A DNA stretch of 64,000 nucleotides from Mucilaginibacter sp. PAMB04168 (GTDB taxonomy: Bacteria; Bacteroidota; Bacteroidia; Sphingobacteriales; Sphingobacteriaceae): positions 5,146,001 through 5,210,000 of the forward strand of contig NZ_CP155079.2 of assembly GCF_039634365.2 (NCBI RefSeq), written 5' to 3'. Within the stretch, counting starts at the first letter, position 1. Every line of letters starts with the position of its first letter. The position numbers and the translations under genes are program-made. Positions 9,462 through 20,100 of the stretch are shown piece after piece. The notes below the pieces were generated by a model. The model saw only the letters and a program-made list of their open reading frames with translations, had not been told where the DNA came from and made no database searches.

Positions 9462-10697
9462 TTAATTAATCAATTTATACCTATTAAGCGCTTCCAGAAA
9501 ATAGTAATCAGCGTATATAAGCGGCACATCGATTTCAATGCCGTGTGCAATGCTGCCAACGCTGTGTTTCAATAAAAATCCGCCGTTTTGCCCTGGCTGT
9601 GCCCTGTAAACGGGGCTGCTTAACGAATGCAGGATTTTGATGCCTGCATTGCGATAAATTGCCGCATCGGGCACTTTGAAGGCACTCAATTCTAACAGAG
9701 CCGAAGCGGTTACCGCAGCAGCAGATACATCACGATAGTTGATTGGGGTTTCGGGCGCATGAGAATTTACAGAAGGTAAATAGCCCTTTTGGTTAGCGTT
9801 AAAATCCCAATAACTCACGCCGTCAGCCGGCAGGTTTGCATGGTTAATATAAAATTGCGCCATTTTTTGTGCGGTTTCAAGATATCTTTTATCCCCCGTT
9901 TCGCGATAGGCCATAGTAAAACCATAAATACCCCATGACTGGCCACGGGCCCATGTTGAATTATTAGCATATCCCTGGGCCGTTTCTTTAGCCAGCACTT
10001 TGCCTGTTTGCGGATCGTAACAAACTACATGGTAGCAACTGTAATCGGGTCGTATCTGATTCTTTATTACATTGTTGGCATGCGTAATCGCTATATTTTT
10101 GTAGGTGGGATCACCGGTTACTTTTGAGGCGAAAAACAGCAGTTCGAGGTTCATCATATTATCTATAATCACCGGAAAATCATACTTGTGCTGCCCATCC
10201 CATGAGCCAAACCGGTTCCATGACCGTATGCTTCCCGTTTTAGGACTATACCTTGTGCTAAGCGATTTTGCAGCCTGTACAAGCACCTCTTTGTACTTTG
10301 TGTTTTTGGTAAGACGGTATGCATTGCCATAGCTGCAATACATCATAAACCCTAAATCATGGTGTTCCGTAAAATTTTTCAGTGGTTCAAGTTTTTCGGT
10401 CCACTTGATAGCCTGCTTACGCATATCCTCATCTTTGCCCAGCTCGTAAGCATACCACAGCGAGCCGGCAAAAAAACCTGATGTCCATTCATATTTGTTG
10501 GTAAGCACCACTTGCCCGCCCTTACCCGTGGTACGCGGAAACAACGTATCCACTTTGTTAGCAGTATCCAGCAAATGCTTAAGCTGCTTTTGGGCAAAAA
10601 CATAATTCTCATTTACAAAAACATCTTTTTCAGTCCAGTAAGTAAATGCTAAAAAAACTAAGGATAAAATCACCGTAACAAAGCTGTATTTCTTCAT
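9462..10697 (-). CDS. GH88 unsaturated glucuronyl hydrolase
   Basis: About 411 residues from the Met of MKKYSFVTV, which begins a signal/anchor segment. An earlier in-frame Met at 10748 would overlap the preceding gene and is less likely. It is an (alpha/alpha)6-barrel of GH88. HDLGFMMYCSYGNAYRL carries the first conserved Asp, and IDNMMNLELLF carries the second Asp, matching the two catalytic acids known from Bacillus unsaturated glucuronyl hydrolase. GH88 hydrolyses the 4,5-unsaturated uronic acid that lyases create at the non-reducing end. The pairing with the heparinase-type lyase next door therefore makes a complete lyase-hydrolase step. Confidence 0.92.
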   Translation of the reverse strand: MKKYSFVTVILSLVFLAFTYWTEKDVFVNENYVFAQKQLKHLLDTANKVDTLFPRTTGKGGQVVLTNKYEWTSGFFAGSLWYAYELGKDEDMRKQAIKWTEKLEPLKNFTEHHDLGFMMYCSYGNAYRLTKNTKYKEVLVQAAKSLSTRYSPKTGSIRSWNRFGSWDGQHKYDFPVIIDNMMNLELLFFASKVTGDPTYKNIAITHANNVIKNQIRPDYSCYHVVCYDPQTGKVLAKETAQGYANNSTWARGQSWGIYGFTMAYRETGDKRYLETAQKMAQFYINHANLPADGVSYWDFNANQKGYLPSVNSHAPETPINYRDVSAAAVTASALLELSAFKVPDAAIYRNAGIKILHSLSSPVYRAQPGQNGGFLLKHSVGSIAHGIEIDVPLIYADYYFLEALNRYKLIN

Positions 10698-10737
10698 ATA
10701 ATTAATAGCTGTTTTATGTTTTTGTATGCGTTTAATG

Positions 10738-11697
10738 TTAGTTAACATTGACTTTTACAGATTTTTGAACAAATTTTTCGCGGTTGACATCAATGCTGCC
10801 GCCAACAAAAACGGCGTTGAAAGAGCCCTTTGCAGCATACTTGTAAGTAAAGGCACTGGCACTTAAACTTTGGGTAGGATTTTTAATCAGCACTCCTACA
10901 TCGGGCACCACCTTGCGCAGGTTTATACTGCCAATTATTGCCCAGGCTTCGGCCGTTTCTTTCGCGGTGGCTGCTGTTGTAGCTCCTGTTATCATCAGCT
11001 GGGTTGATGTGATGTTCCACAAATAGGTATTTTGTAAGGTGTAACCAGCCCAACCCGGGCTAAACGTATCAACCCCGTAAATTTGATAGGGAGTGGTAGA
11101 ACTGTTTAAGTTGGCTATTTCGTAAGTGGTGCCGTCGGACAGTTCATTTTTAATACTAAAGCTGGTGATGGTCCAACGGTTTTGAATAGTGCCCGCAGCA
11201 GCATTGTATTTAAAGGCAAAAAATACGGGTTTGCCTGCCGAAGCAAAGTCTGACAGGTTGATGGCGCCCGAAGGCGTTGCGGAGGTACTGCCGCTTGATA
11301 AGGTGGCACGCGAGGTAATATCTGTCCAGGTGGCGGCTGCTATGTTGGCTTTGGTTGTTACAGTATCGCCTTTAGCCACTCCCTTAAAATCAGTTGATAC
11401 CATTAACTGTAAAGAATTGGGCTGTGTGCCGCTTGCCCTAACTGAGTTAAAGGTGAGTACAGGCGTGCCGTCGGCAGTTGCGCGGCCGCTGTATTCAAAT
11501 CTTTTGCCGGCTTCGCCTGAGTAAAAGGTAACTATATCCGGATTGCCATTGAACCTGAACCTGGCCGTATCACCAAGGGCAAGCGTTGATTTGTCAACAC
11601 TTACTGTAAAATCGGTATCGCCGGTACTTAAGTCCTTTTGACAGCTGGCAAAAACCGTTGCCAGCATAAACAGGGTAATATATAACGTTCTCGACAT
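10738..11697 (-). CDS. DUF5017-type PUL surface lipoprotein
   Basis: 319 residues with a lipoprotein signal (VFASCQKD; Cys about residue 19). Residues about 30-115 (SVDKSTLALGDTARFRFNGNPDIVTFYSGE) match the DUF5017 beta-sandwich found in SusE/SusF-position proteins. The rest is a Ser/Thr-rich domain likely to bind glycan. It is located between SusD and the enzymes, 18 bp downstream of susD, as is typical for surface glycan-binding proteins of PULs. Binding specificity is unknown. Confidence 0.8.
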   Translation of the reverse strand: MSRTLYITLFMLATVFASCQKDLSTGDTDFTVSVDKSTLALGDTARFRFNGNPDIVTFYSGEAGKRFEYSGRATADGTPVLTFNSVRASGTQPNSLQLMVSTDFKGVAKGDTVTTKANIAAATWTDITSRATLSSGSTSATPSGAINLSDFASAGKPVFFAFKYNAAAGTIQNRWTITSFSIKNELSDGTTYEIANLNSSTTPYQIYGVDTFSPGWAGYTLQNTYLWNITSTQLMITGATTAATAKETAEAWAIIGSINLRKVVPDVGVLIKNPTQSLSASAFTYKYAAKGSFNAVFVGGSIDVNREKFVQKSVKVNVN

Positions 11698-11715
11698 TGT
11701 TTTAAATTAAAAGGT

Positions 11716-13347
11716 TTACCATCCGGGGTTTTGAGTCATTGCCCTGTTTACGTTTATCTCAAGGGCTGGAATAGGCAGCAGCAAGTATCTGGATGACGAC
11801 GCTGCTGTGTTATAACCTAAGCTCCACAGCGCTTTATTAGTAGCCGTAGCATTTGAGCCATTTATTTCGGCAGCAGTAGCCGACATAACCTGTGTAAAAA
11901 CGCCCCAGCGTATTAAATCGGGCTTGCGGAGCGCCTCAAAGCACAGTTCGCGGGCGCGCTCATCCATGATAGCCTGCCTGAAACTGTTTTTGCTCAGTCC
12001 AGGCGCAAGGTCGGCTACGGCACTGGCTACGTTAACCGGCAAGGCATATCCCCTGCGGCGTACCGAATTAATAGCATTGTAAGCTGTTGCTGTGGGGCCG
12101 TTTACTTCATTTTCGGCCTCAGCCAGCATCAGCAGCACATCAGCATATCGCAGTATCGGAAAGTTTTGGCCTGACTTAAATTGCTGCTTAGGCGACGAAA
12201 GCGGCTCAAACGAACGGCGCCACTTACCGCATGCCCTGTTGATAACGGCCGTTGCCGCATAAGGTACACGGGTGGCTGAAGTGGTTGTACTGGTATAAGT
12301 AAACGGTGCTATTGCCCAATCCCTGCGGCGGTCGGCAGCTTGATAAAGGTTGTAAAGCTTTATAGTGGTGCGCACGTTGCTCGAAGCGTACCCCGTATCC
12401 AAATTATTACAAGCAATGCCGTAAGTACCCAGGCGGCCACCTTCCGAAAATGCAGTGTTGTTACCAAACATATTAAAATCGGCTTCCCACATACATTCCT
12501 TTACATCATATACATCCTGCGCCTCGTTAATAAATATCTGGCTGTAAGGCGAGTTGGTATAGGTTAAATTAGGCGTGGTCAGCAATGCATTTTCGCCACT
12601 GTTTACTACTTTTTGTGCCCATGTAAGCGCATCTGCATACTTAGCTTTATCATTAAGGGGGTTACCCGCCATGTACAGGCACACACGGGCCAGCATACCC
12701 TCAACCGTAGTTTGCGATATGCGGCTGGAATTGCCTATTGTGCTTGCCTTATTCACTTTAAGCTCGGCATCCTGCATATCTTTCAATACCTGCGCGTACA
12801 CCTGCGCTGACGGCGTGCGCGGTATTTCAACAACGTTTACGCTTTTAGTTGATGCCAGCTTAAGCGGAACATCGCCATAATTGCTCACGAGCATAAAGTG
12901 GTAAAACCCTCTTAAAAATAAGGCTTCACCTAAAATTGCCTGGCGTCGTTTTTCATCCATCACCGGTTTACTCACATTTTCAATAAGCAGGTTAGCCCGC
13001 TCAATGCCTATATAGCATTGCTCCCACAAACCGCTTACATAGCTGTTGGTATAATCGTACTGGTAAAACATAGGCGCAGCAAATGCATTTGCGCTGTTAG
13101 GATAAAAGGATTCGTCGGTGCAGTTGCCAAACTGAAACCACAAGCCGCTGGCGTAAAGGTACTCACTACCCAAGGGGTCGTATACGCCCGCAAGGGCTAA
13201 ATTCAGGTCGGCTTCGCTATTAAAATAATTTTGTGGCTGCACAAAATCGGTAGGTTCTTTTTCGAGCAGCTTTTTGCACGAGCTTAACGCCATTATGGCT
13301 AACCCTAAAAGCAAAAGGAAAACTCTTTTTGTATATAATTGATTCAT
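11716..13347 (-). CDS. susD-like: SusD/RagB family outer-membrane glycan-binding lipoprotein
   Basis: 543 residues with lipobox LSSCKK (Cys about residue 24). The N-terminal SusD-like region begins EKEPTDFVQPQNYF, and the alpha-helical TPR-like scaffold includes GEALFLRGFYHFMLVSNYGDVPL, a hallmark of the family. The C-terminal RagB/SusD domain includes the conserved PILRYADVLLMLAEAENE and the arginine-rich DERARELCFE. The protein caps the SusC channel at the cell surface and captures oligosaccharides. It lies 10 bp downstream of susC. Confidence 0.96.
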   Translation of the reverse strand: MNQLYTKRVFLLLLGLAIMALSSCKKLLEKEPTDFVQPQNYFNSEADLNLALAGVYDPLGSEYLYASGLWFQFGNCTDESFYPNSANAFAAPMFYQYDYTNSYVSGLWEQCYIGIERANLLIENVSKPVMDEKRRQAILGEALFLRGFYHFMLVSNYGDVPLKLASTKSVNVVEIPRTPSAQVYAQVLKDMQDAELKVNKASTIGNSSRISQTTVEGMLARVCLYMAGNPLNDKAKYADALTWAQKVVNSGENALLTTPNLTYTNSPYSQIFINEAQDVYDVKECMWEADFNMFGNNTAFSEGGRLGTYGIACNNLDTGYASSNVRTTIKLYNLYQAADRRRDWAIAPFTYTSTTTSATRVPYAATAVINRACGKWRRSFEPLSSPKQQFKSGQNFPILRYADVLLMLAEAENEVNGPTATAYNAINSVRRRGYALPVNVASAVADLAPGLSKNSFRQAIMDERARELCFEALRKPDLIRWGVFTQVMSATAAEINGSNATATNKALWSLGYNTAASSSRYLLLPIPALEINVNRAMTQNPGW

Positions 13348-13357
13348 AATGGTTATT

Positions 13358-16300
13358 TTAAAAGCTTGCGTTTGCTCCCAGGGTTATAGTAAATGGCCGC
13401 GGATACGCCGAGTAGTCAACGCCGGGCGTTAATACCGAGTTGTATATGCTCACTTCGGGGTCAACGCCGCTGTATTTAGTCCAGGTAATGAGGTTTTGGG
13501 CAGCGCAATACATTCTTAAGGATTTAAGCCCCATGCGCTTTGCCGATTTTGCAGGCAGGTTGTAACCCAACTGCACTGTTTTTAAGCGCAGGTAAGAGCC
13601 GTCTTCAATTACCCTTGAGTTGGCGCCAGTTGGCGTTGACGGCCCTGCACCGCCAAAGCCGGCCCTAAACAGGGTGGAACTTTGATTAGTAGGCGACCAC
13701 CGGTCTAAGTAGCTGGCAAACTGGTTAAGGTTGGCCCGGTTAAGAATGTTACCCTCAAAAATGTACCGGTTGGCGTTTATGATATCATTGCCGTATGACC
13801 ATTGAAAGAATAAGTTCAGGTCGAAATTGCGGTAACGGAAATCGTTATTGAAGCCACCGGTATGAATTGGCAAACCACGGCCAATAATGGCGTAATCACT
13901 GGCGTTGATGGCCAAATCGCCGTTTAGGTCTTTAAACTTTATATCACCAGGCTGTATAGCGCTGCGCGTATTGCCGTTGGTAGGTATATTGTCCTTTAAA
14001 ATATAGTTGCCGGTTGTGGTAACATTAAAATCCGAGTACTGGTAAACGCCATCCCAAACATAACCGTACATCATGCCCAGCTGGTTGCCAACTTTAGTAA
14101 TAAACGATGGTATAGTGCGAAAGGTGGCATCAAAAGGTGCATAAGCCAGTATAGCTTCCTGTTTTTCAGACAACTGGAGTATTTTGCTTTGATTAAATGA
14201 AATATTAAAGCTCGATTTCCATCCAAAATCGCGTTTGTTAATGTTATCGGTGCTAATGGTAAGCTCCAAACCCTGGTTGCGCACACGGCCAATGTTGCGG
14301 AGTGCCTGGTTATATCCCAATGATAATGGGATGTTGGCGTTAAGCAGTAAATCGCGGGTAACTTTGCGATAAATATCGGCCGTGATGTTAATGCGGTTTT
14401 TAAAAAAAGACAAGTCCAGACCCACATCAGTTTGTTCGGTGGTTTCCCACTTCAGATCTTCGTTGCTTGGCGAGCCTGGTACCGCGCCGGAGATAATGCC
14501 ATTGCCAAATGTGTACGCATACGGATTGTACGAAATAATCATTTGTGTTTGGTAAGGAAAATCGGTAACACGGTTATTACCTGTTAACCCGTAGCTTACG
14601 CGGAGTTTACCATCTGATATAACCCTGTTGTTTTTCAAGAAGTTTTCTTGCGAAAAACGCCAGGCTAATGCTCCCGAGGGGAAATATCCCCATTTGTTGC
14701 CCGGCGCAAACTTCGAAGAACCATCAGCACGGTACGAGGCGGTTAACAAGTATCTGGATTTATATTTATAATCAACCCTCCCTAAGTACGACATCAAGCC
14801 CCATAAGGATGATACTGCCGTTACGGTTTGCGGCGTACCTTCATTTAAACCACTGATACCCAACTGTGCCCTGGGCAAATTGGTAGCCGAACTGCCATAG
14901 CCCGATGTACGGTTGCCCGATTCGGTTATACCAGCTAATAAGGTAAGGTTATGTGATTTGTTAAAGGTTTCGTTATAGGTTAGCGTATTTTCATTGATCC
15001 AGGTTGTGTTTTTATTAAATATAACGCTGCCATTTACACCATTGGTTGAGCCTATTAGGGTACGGCGGTTACCATATACGGTAAGCGTGTCGTTAAAAGT
15101 ATTGTTCTGTGTAAACGTTTCGTTAAGACCACCGGTTATTCTCAGTTTAAGCTTGGATGTAACAGCGTAATCTACATAACCATTAAGTATGGTGTTACGG
15201 CCAATTACATCTCTCACCAAATGCCGCTGGTTAAGAATCGGATTTATCCGCAAATCAAGCGACGGATCAATGAAGGGGTCGAAAAGATCATCTGATACAT
15301 CATTGGCGCCGCTTAATGAAAAATTACGGTAACCATACACACTATACAGCGAAGCTGCCGTTGAGCTGGTGCTTGATGGGTTTGACGGCGATATGCCCGA
15401 ACGCTTGTTGTGTGCTATGTTGAGGTATATACCCGCTTTAACTTTGTTGTTAAAAGTTTGGTCGAGTGATACCGAGCCCTGGTAGCGGCGGTAGTCAGAA
15501 TTGATAATTACACCGTTTTGTCCAAACACGTTACCCGACACGTAGTATTTCGTCTTATCATTACCGCCCCTAACCGAAAGCGAAGTATTGAACATAGGCG
15601 CCACATGTAAAAACTGATCTTGCCAGTCTATTTCGGGAATGTTGCGGTAAAAATTGAGCGTGCGGCCGTCGCGCAGGTAGATATTTGCAGCATCTGCCGG
15701 GCTTTTTTCAACCTGGTATTGTACAAACTCATAAGGGTTCATCAGCTTCATGCGGTTACGGTCTTTCTGAAGGCCGTAATAAGCGCTCAACGTGATAGCC
15801 GGAGCTCCTGACTTACCTCTTTTGGTCGTAATCATGATCACACCGTTAGCACCTCTTGAGCCGTATATTGCCGTTGCCGATGCGTCTTTCAGCACGTCAA
15901 TCGACTCTACGTCCTGCGGCTGAATAAAATTATTATCAGGGTTTTCAATCGGGAAGCCATCAATAACATACAGCGGTGAGTTATCTTGCGTAACAGAGTT
16001 TGCACCGCGTATAACGATATTATTGGCCGATCCGGGTTGCCCATCAACAGAGGATACCACCACGCCGGCTACCCGGCCGCCCAGTGCTTCATCAATTGAC
16101 CTTACAGGCGCTTTTTGCATATCCTCAATTGGAGCCTTCACAACCGAGCCGGTCACATCGGCGCGTTTCACCTGCGCATAACCAATAACCACAGTCTCGG
16201 TAAGGCTGTTAACCTGGGTCCTCATCACAATGGTGTATCGCGTGCGGGCATCTACAGCCACTTGGTTATTAGCATAACCAATACCTGAAAACAATAAGGT

Positions 16301-16549
16301 ATCTTTTGGCGAGGCTTTTATGCTAAACTGCCCGTTCAGGGCGGTTTGTGTACCGCCACTTTTGCCTTTAATCCGAATTGTTATTGCAGGTATAGCGGTT
16401 CCGGTCTCATCTTTTACTTCTCCCGTTATTTGTTGTTGCGCAAATACCGGAAGTGTACTTAATAAAATAATAATCAATAACAATGTTCGACGCCGCAAAT
16501 ACGGTTTGAACTTGCCATTCATTTTACCACAGTAAAACTGCATGGTCAT
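13358..16549 (-). CDS. susC-like: SusC/RagA family TonB-dependent transporter
   Basis: 1063 residues. The signal peptide ends at VFAQQ; an alternative start is the Met at 16522 (MNGKFKPY). Next comes a carboxypeptidase-regulatory-like beta-sandwich (QITGEVKDETGTAIPAITI) and a TonB-box-like region (TETVVIGYAQVKRADVTGSV). The plug contains the SusC signatures PLYVIDGFP and DASATAIYGSRGANGVIMITTKRG, and a long beta-barrel ends in an aromatic residue (ANASF). It imports oligosaccharides across the outer membrane with the SusD partner. It is the first gene of the PUL operon. Confidence 0.97.
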   Translation of the reverse strand: MTMQFYCGKMNGKFKPYLRRRTLLLIIILLSTLPVFAQQQITGEVKDETGTAIPAITIRIKGKSGGTQTALNGQFSIKASPKDTLLFSGIGYANNQVAVDARTRYTIVMRTQVNSLTETVVIGYAQVKRADVTGSVVKAPIEDMQKAPVRSIDEALGGRVAGVVVSSVDGQPGSANNIVIRGANSVTQDNSPLYVIDGFPIENPDNNFIQPQDVESIDVLKDASATAIYGSRGANGVIMITTKRGKSGAPAITLSAYYGLQKDRNRMKLMNPYEFVQYQVEKSPADAANIYLRDGRTLNFYRNIPEIDWQDQFLHVAPMFNTSLSVRGGNDKTKYYVSGNVFGQNGVIINSDYRRYQGSVSLDQTFNNKVKAGIYLNIAHNKRSGISPSNPSSTSSTAASLYSVYGYRNFSLSGANDVSDDLFDPFIDPSLDLRINPILNQRHLVRDVIGRNTILNGYVDYAVTSKLKLRITGGLNETFTQNNTFNDTLTVYGNRRTLIGSTNGVNGSVIFNKNTTWINENTLTYNETFNKSHNLTLLAGITESGNRTSGYGSSATNLPRAQLGISGLNEGTPQTVTAVSSLWGLMSYLGRVDYKYKSRYLLTASYRADGSSKFAPGNKWGYFPSGALAWRFSQENFLKNNRVISDGKLRVSYGLTGNNRVTDFPYQTQMIISYNPYAYTFGNGIISGAVPGSPSNEDLKWETTEQTDVGLDLSFFKNRINITADIYRKVTRDLLLNANIPLSLGYNQALRNIGRVRNQGLELTISTDNINKRDFGWKSSFNISFNQSKILQLSEKQEAILAYAPFDATFRTIPSFITKVGNQLGMMYGYVWDGVYQYSDFNVTTTGNYILKDNIPTNGNTRSAIQPGDIKFKDLNGDLAINASDYAIIGRGLPIHTGGFNNDFRYRNFDLNLFFQWSYGNDIINANRYIFEGNILNRANLNQFASYLDRWSPTNQSSTLFRAGFGGAGPSTPTGANSRVIEDGSYLRLKTVQLGYNLPAKSAKRMGLKSLRMYCAAQNLITWTKYSGVDPEVSIYNSVLTPGVDYSAYPRPFTITLGANASF

Positions 16550-17119
16550 GATAGGGGGTTTAAATGGTTATAATTGGTTACTGGCAACCCGCAAGGCCGC
16601 TCTGTGGGGGCAAACGGGTAAAGCGAATTTGAGTATTATGAATTGAAATGAACGGTCAAAAAATCGATAATTTAGGATGAATTTTTAAAAGAAATGCCGA
16701 AAATATGTCGGAATACAGGGTTAGACCGGTTTAATGAGTATTGCTGTTTGTGGTTTGGCATTTTTAAACAACAGCTTTTGTTAAAGTATACATTGCCCAG
16801 GCTGGTAACGTAATCAGCTTGATTTTTTTTTATAAATTGATCAACAAACAGCACTGACCTTACAACCTTAAATATACATAAAGGAATAAAGGGGTGAGGT
16901 AAATGCCCGGCTATCAGAAAACCAGGCTTTATGTACTACCGTAATTCCTATACATCCTTATTGTTGCTAAACAACAGGGATATGGGATATTATCAATTGA
17001 AAAAAAGACGGAAATTTGATTTCCGAAAGGTAGTCACGGTACGTAAAAAATCATTTAATTAGCAGTCAGCTTCTGCCGGTAAGTTAAACCTAAAAAGACA
17101 TCATTATATTTTTAGCACA
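16550..17119. promoter_or_regulatory. Divergent control region between susC and the hybrid sensor
   Basis: 570 bp without a credible gene. It separates the PUL operon from its regulator and must contain both promoters and probably the AraC-type operator of the hybrid sensor. I could not assign a specific -33/-7 Bacteroidota promoter with confidence. The 60-codon frame inside it looks like chance. Confidence 0.5.
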
Positions 17120-20100
17120 ATGCGATTAAAATGCATTATTTACTTTTTAGTGTGCTGTATACAGACAAGTTACGCCCAAAGCGTAAAGTTTGACAGGCTG
17201 AGTATTGAAGACGGCTTATCACAAAACTCTGTACTTGCCGTATGCGAAGATAAAGATGGCTTTATTTGGCTTGGAACCCGCGATGGGTTGAACAAGTACA
17301 ACTCATATGATTTTAAAATTTATAAAAGCCACCCGGCTAATAAAAGCAGCTTACAATCCAGCTACATAACTAACTTATACTGCGATAGTAAAAACAGGCT
17401 ATGGGTAGGCACCAGCAAAGGATTAAACATTTATGACCGAACCCTGGATGCTTATAAAAGGGTGCCACTTTTATTTAAGAATGGGGAAGATATAAATTTA
17501 AGCCGCATCAACAGCATTTTAGAAGACCGTACAGGGCGCTTATGGGTTGCCTCGGAATACGACCTCAACTTAATTCAGGCAAACGGTCGGTTAAAACATA
17601 TTGTGCCGGTAAATCCTATCACAAACAGAATGGTTCTTCGCTCTTTATGCCAGGATCATACCGGAACTATATGGCTGGGTACCACCCACGGCATTTACAC
17701 CGTTGCCGAAAAGCAAAAAAGATTCTGGGTTGAAAAATTCCTGCCATTGGCAACGGCCGGTTTAGCCGATGCTCCGATTATGAGTGTAACCGAAGATACC
17801 GCTCATAACTTATGGATAGCCACATCGGGCAAAGGCTTGTATAAATATGAACCAGCCCTGCGAGCCATAAAACATTATACTACATCGGGCAAGCCTGATA
17901 GTTTGAGCGACGATAATGTAAGGCGCCTTTTGCCAGACGGCAAAGGTAATTTATGGATAGGTACGCAAACTGGCTTATCGTTATATAACGCCTTTACCAA
18001 AAAGTTTTCTAATTACCGTAACGACCCTTGGGACAATACCAGTTTGAGCCAAAATTCAGTTCATAGCTTGTATAAAGACCATGCCGGCATCATCTGGGTC
18101 GGAACCTTTTTTGGCGGCGTTAACCGGATTTACCCTTATCCGGCACCGTTTTCTGTTATCAGCAACCGGTCATTCACGGCGGCTTTAAACAATAACGTTA
18201 TCAGCTCCATATTAAAAGATGCGCAAGGTTATTTATGGATTGGCACCGAGGGGGGCGGCATCAACGTTGTTGCACCCAATGGCCTGCATACCAAAGTGTA
18301 CCAGCATGTTACCGGCGCGCCTCACACCTTGGGCTCTAATTTGGTAAAAGTTATCTTCAAAGACTCTTTCAATCAGATTTGGGTAGGTACACATGGCGGT
18401 GGACTTAATTTATTTGACGCCGGTATTAACGGCTTTAAACAATACCTAAACCACAATCAGGCAACATTAGGGTCTGAAATTACCTGTTTGGCAGAAGACA
18501 ATGCAAAACGCTTGTGGATTGGCACCGAAACTGCCGGCCTCAATGTGTTTGAAAACAACAACGGAAATCTAATAAAGGTTAATGATGCCAAAATTACACG
18601 GCTTACTAAAAACCGTTCTATACTCTCTGTTATAAAAGATGACGATGGAAAAATATGGGCTGGCGGACCAGATGGCTTGTATATAACCGATGCCAAAGGT
18701 GTTGTTTATATAAAAAAAATACCCCGTGACAGACCTTTAGCTGTAAATTGTATTTTCCAGGACTCACTGAAAAATGTATGGGTTGGTACCAATGCCTTGG
18801 GTTTGGTTAAGTTTTCTAAAAACGGCCACTTTATTCGAAACTATACTGTAGATAATGAGCTTTCGGACAATAAAGTGCTTGGTATATTACAGAACGGTAA
18901 CGACCTGTGGATAAGTACTGGAAACGGCCTGAACAGGCTGAATTTAAATAGCAACACCATCAATCACTATTTTGAGACCGACGGGCTTGCGGGTAACATC
19001 TTCAACAACAATTCTTACTATAGGGCTACTAATGGCCTGATGTATTTTGGCGGATACAACGGGCTTACCATCTTCAACCCTAACAGTATCAGGATCAATA
19101 AGCAGGCTCCCGTTGTACGGCTAACCTCACTTAGCGTACATAACAAAAAAGTAGTTCCCGGAGACAGGAACAGTATTTTGAAGCAAAATATAAACCTCAC
19201 TAAACAAATTACTTTAAACCACGATCAAAATGTGTTTACGGTTCAGTTTGCGGTGCTAAACTTTATCAAACCCGAAAAAAACAAATACCGGTATTACCTG
19301 GAAGGATATGATAAAGACTGGCAAAGTGTTAATTCACCGGTTGCTACTTATACCAACGTGCCGCCGGGTCATTATCGCTTTTATGTTAGCGGCTGTAACA
19401 ATGACAATGTGTGGAGCAATAAGTTAAGCCTGCAGATAGATATACGCCCGCCGGTTTGGAGAGCATGGTGGGCGTATATGCTCTACTTTATATTATTAAC
19501 CGGCCTTGTTACGCTGGTAGTGCGTTACCTGTTTATAAGAGCACTTTATAAAAAAGAACAAGAGCTTACCCGCCTCAAGCTGAACTTTTTCACCAACATA
19601 TCGCACGAAATAAGGACGCACCTGGCACTGATTACCGGCCCGGCCAATAAACTGATTGCCGATAATGAGCCACTTTTAAAAGGGAAGCAACAACTGGTTA
19701 CTATAAAAAACAACTCAGAAAGCTTATTGCAGTTGGTTAACGAATTACTGGATTTCAGAAAAGCCGAAACCGGCCATTTGAACCTGCGGATTACCCTGGT
19801 TGACATTGTTGATTTTATTGGTAACGTGAAAACAAACTTCAATGAAATAGCTGCGGAAAAAAACATAGTTTTTGAACTACAGGCAAGCGCCAGCCGTATT
19901 GATATGTACTTTGACCGCGAGCAAATGGAGAAGGTTTTTTACAACCTGCTTTATAACGCATTTAAGTTTACACCAGGCGGTGGCTTTGTAAGTGTTATAA
20001 TAAAAAATGAGAAGGATGATGTTGTTATAGACTTTGTAAACTCCGGCCCGGGAATAGCTAAAGAAAACATTGACAAGCTTTTTGAAAATTATTTCCAGGA

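Noticed and set aside
16672..16854. 60-residue gene upstream of susC
   Set aside because: No ribosome-binding site, no similarity to any family I know, and it lies in the expected divergent promoter region.
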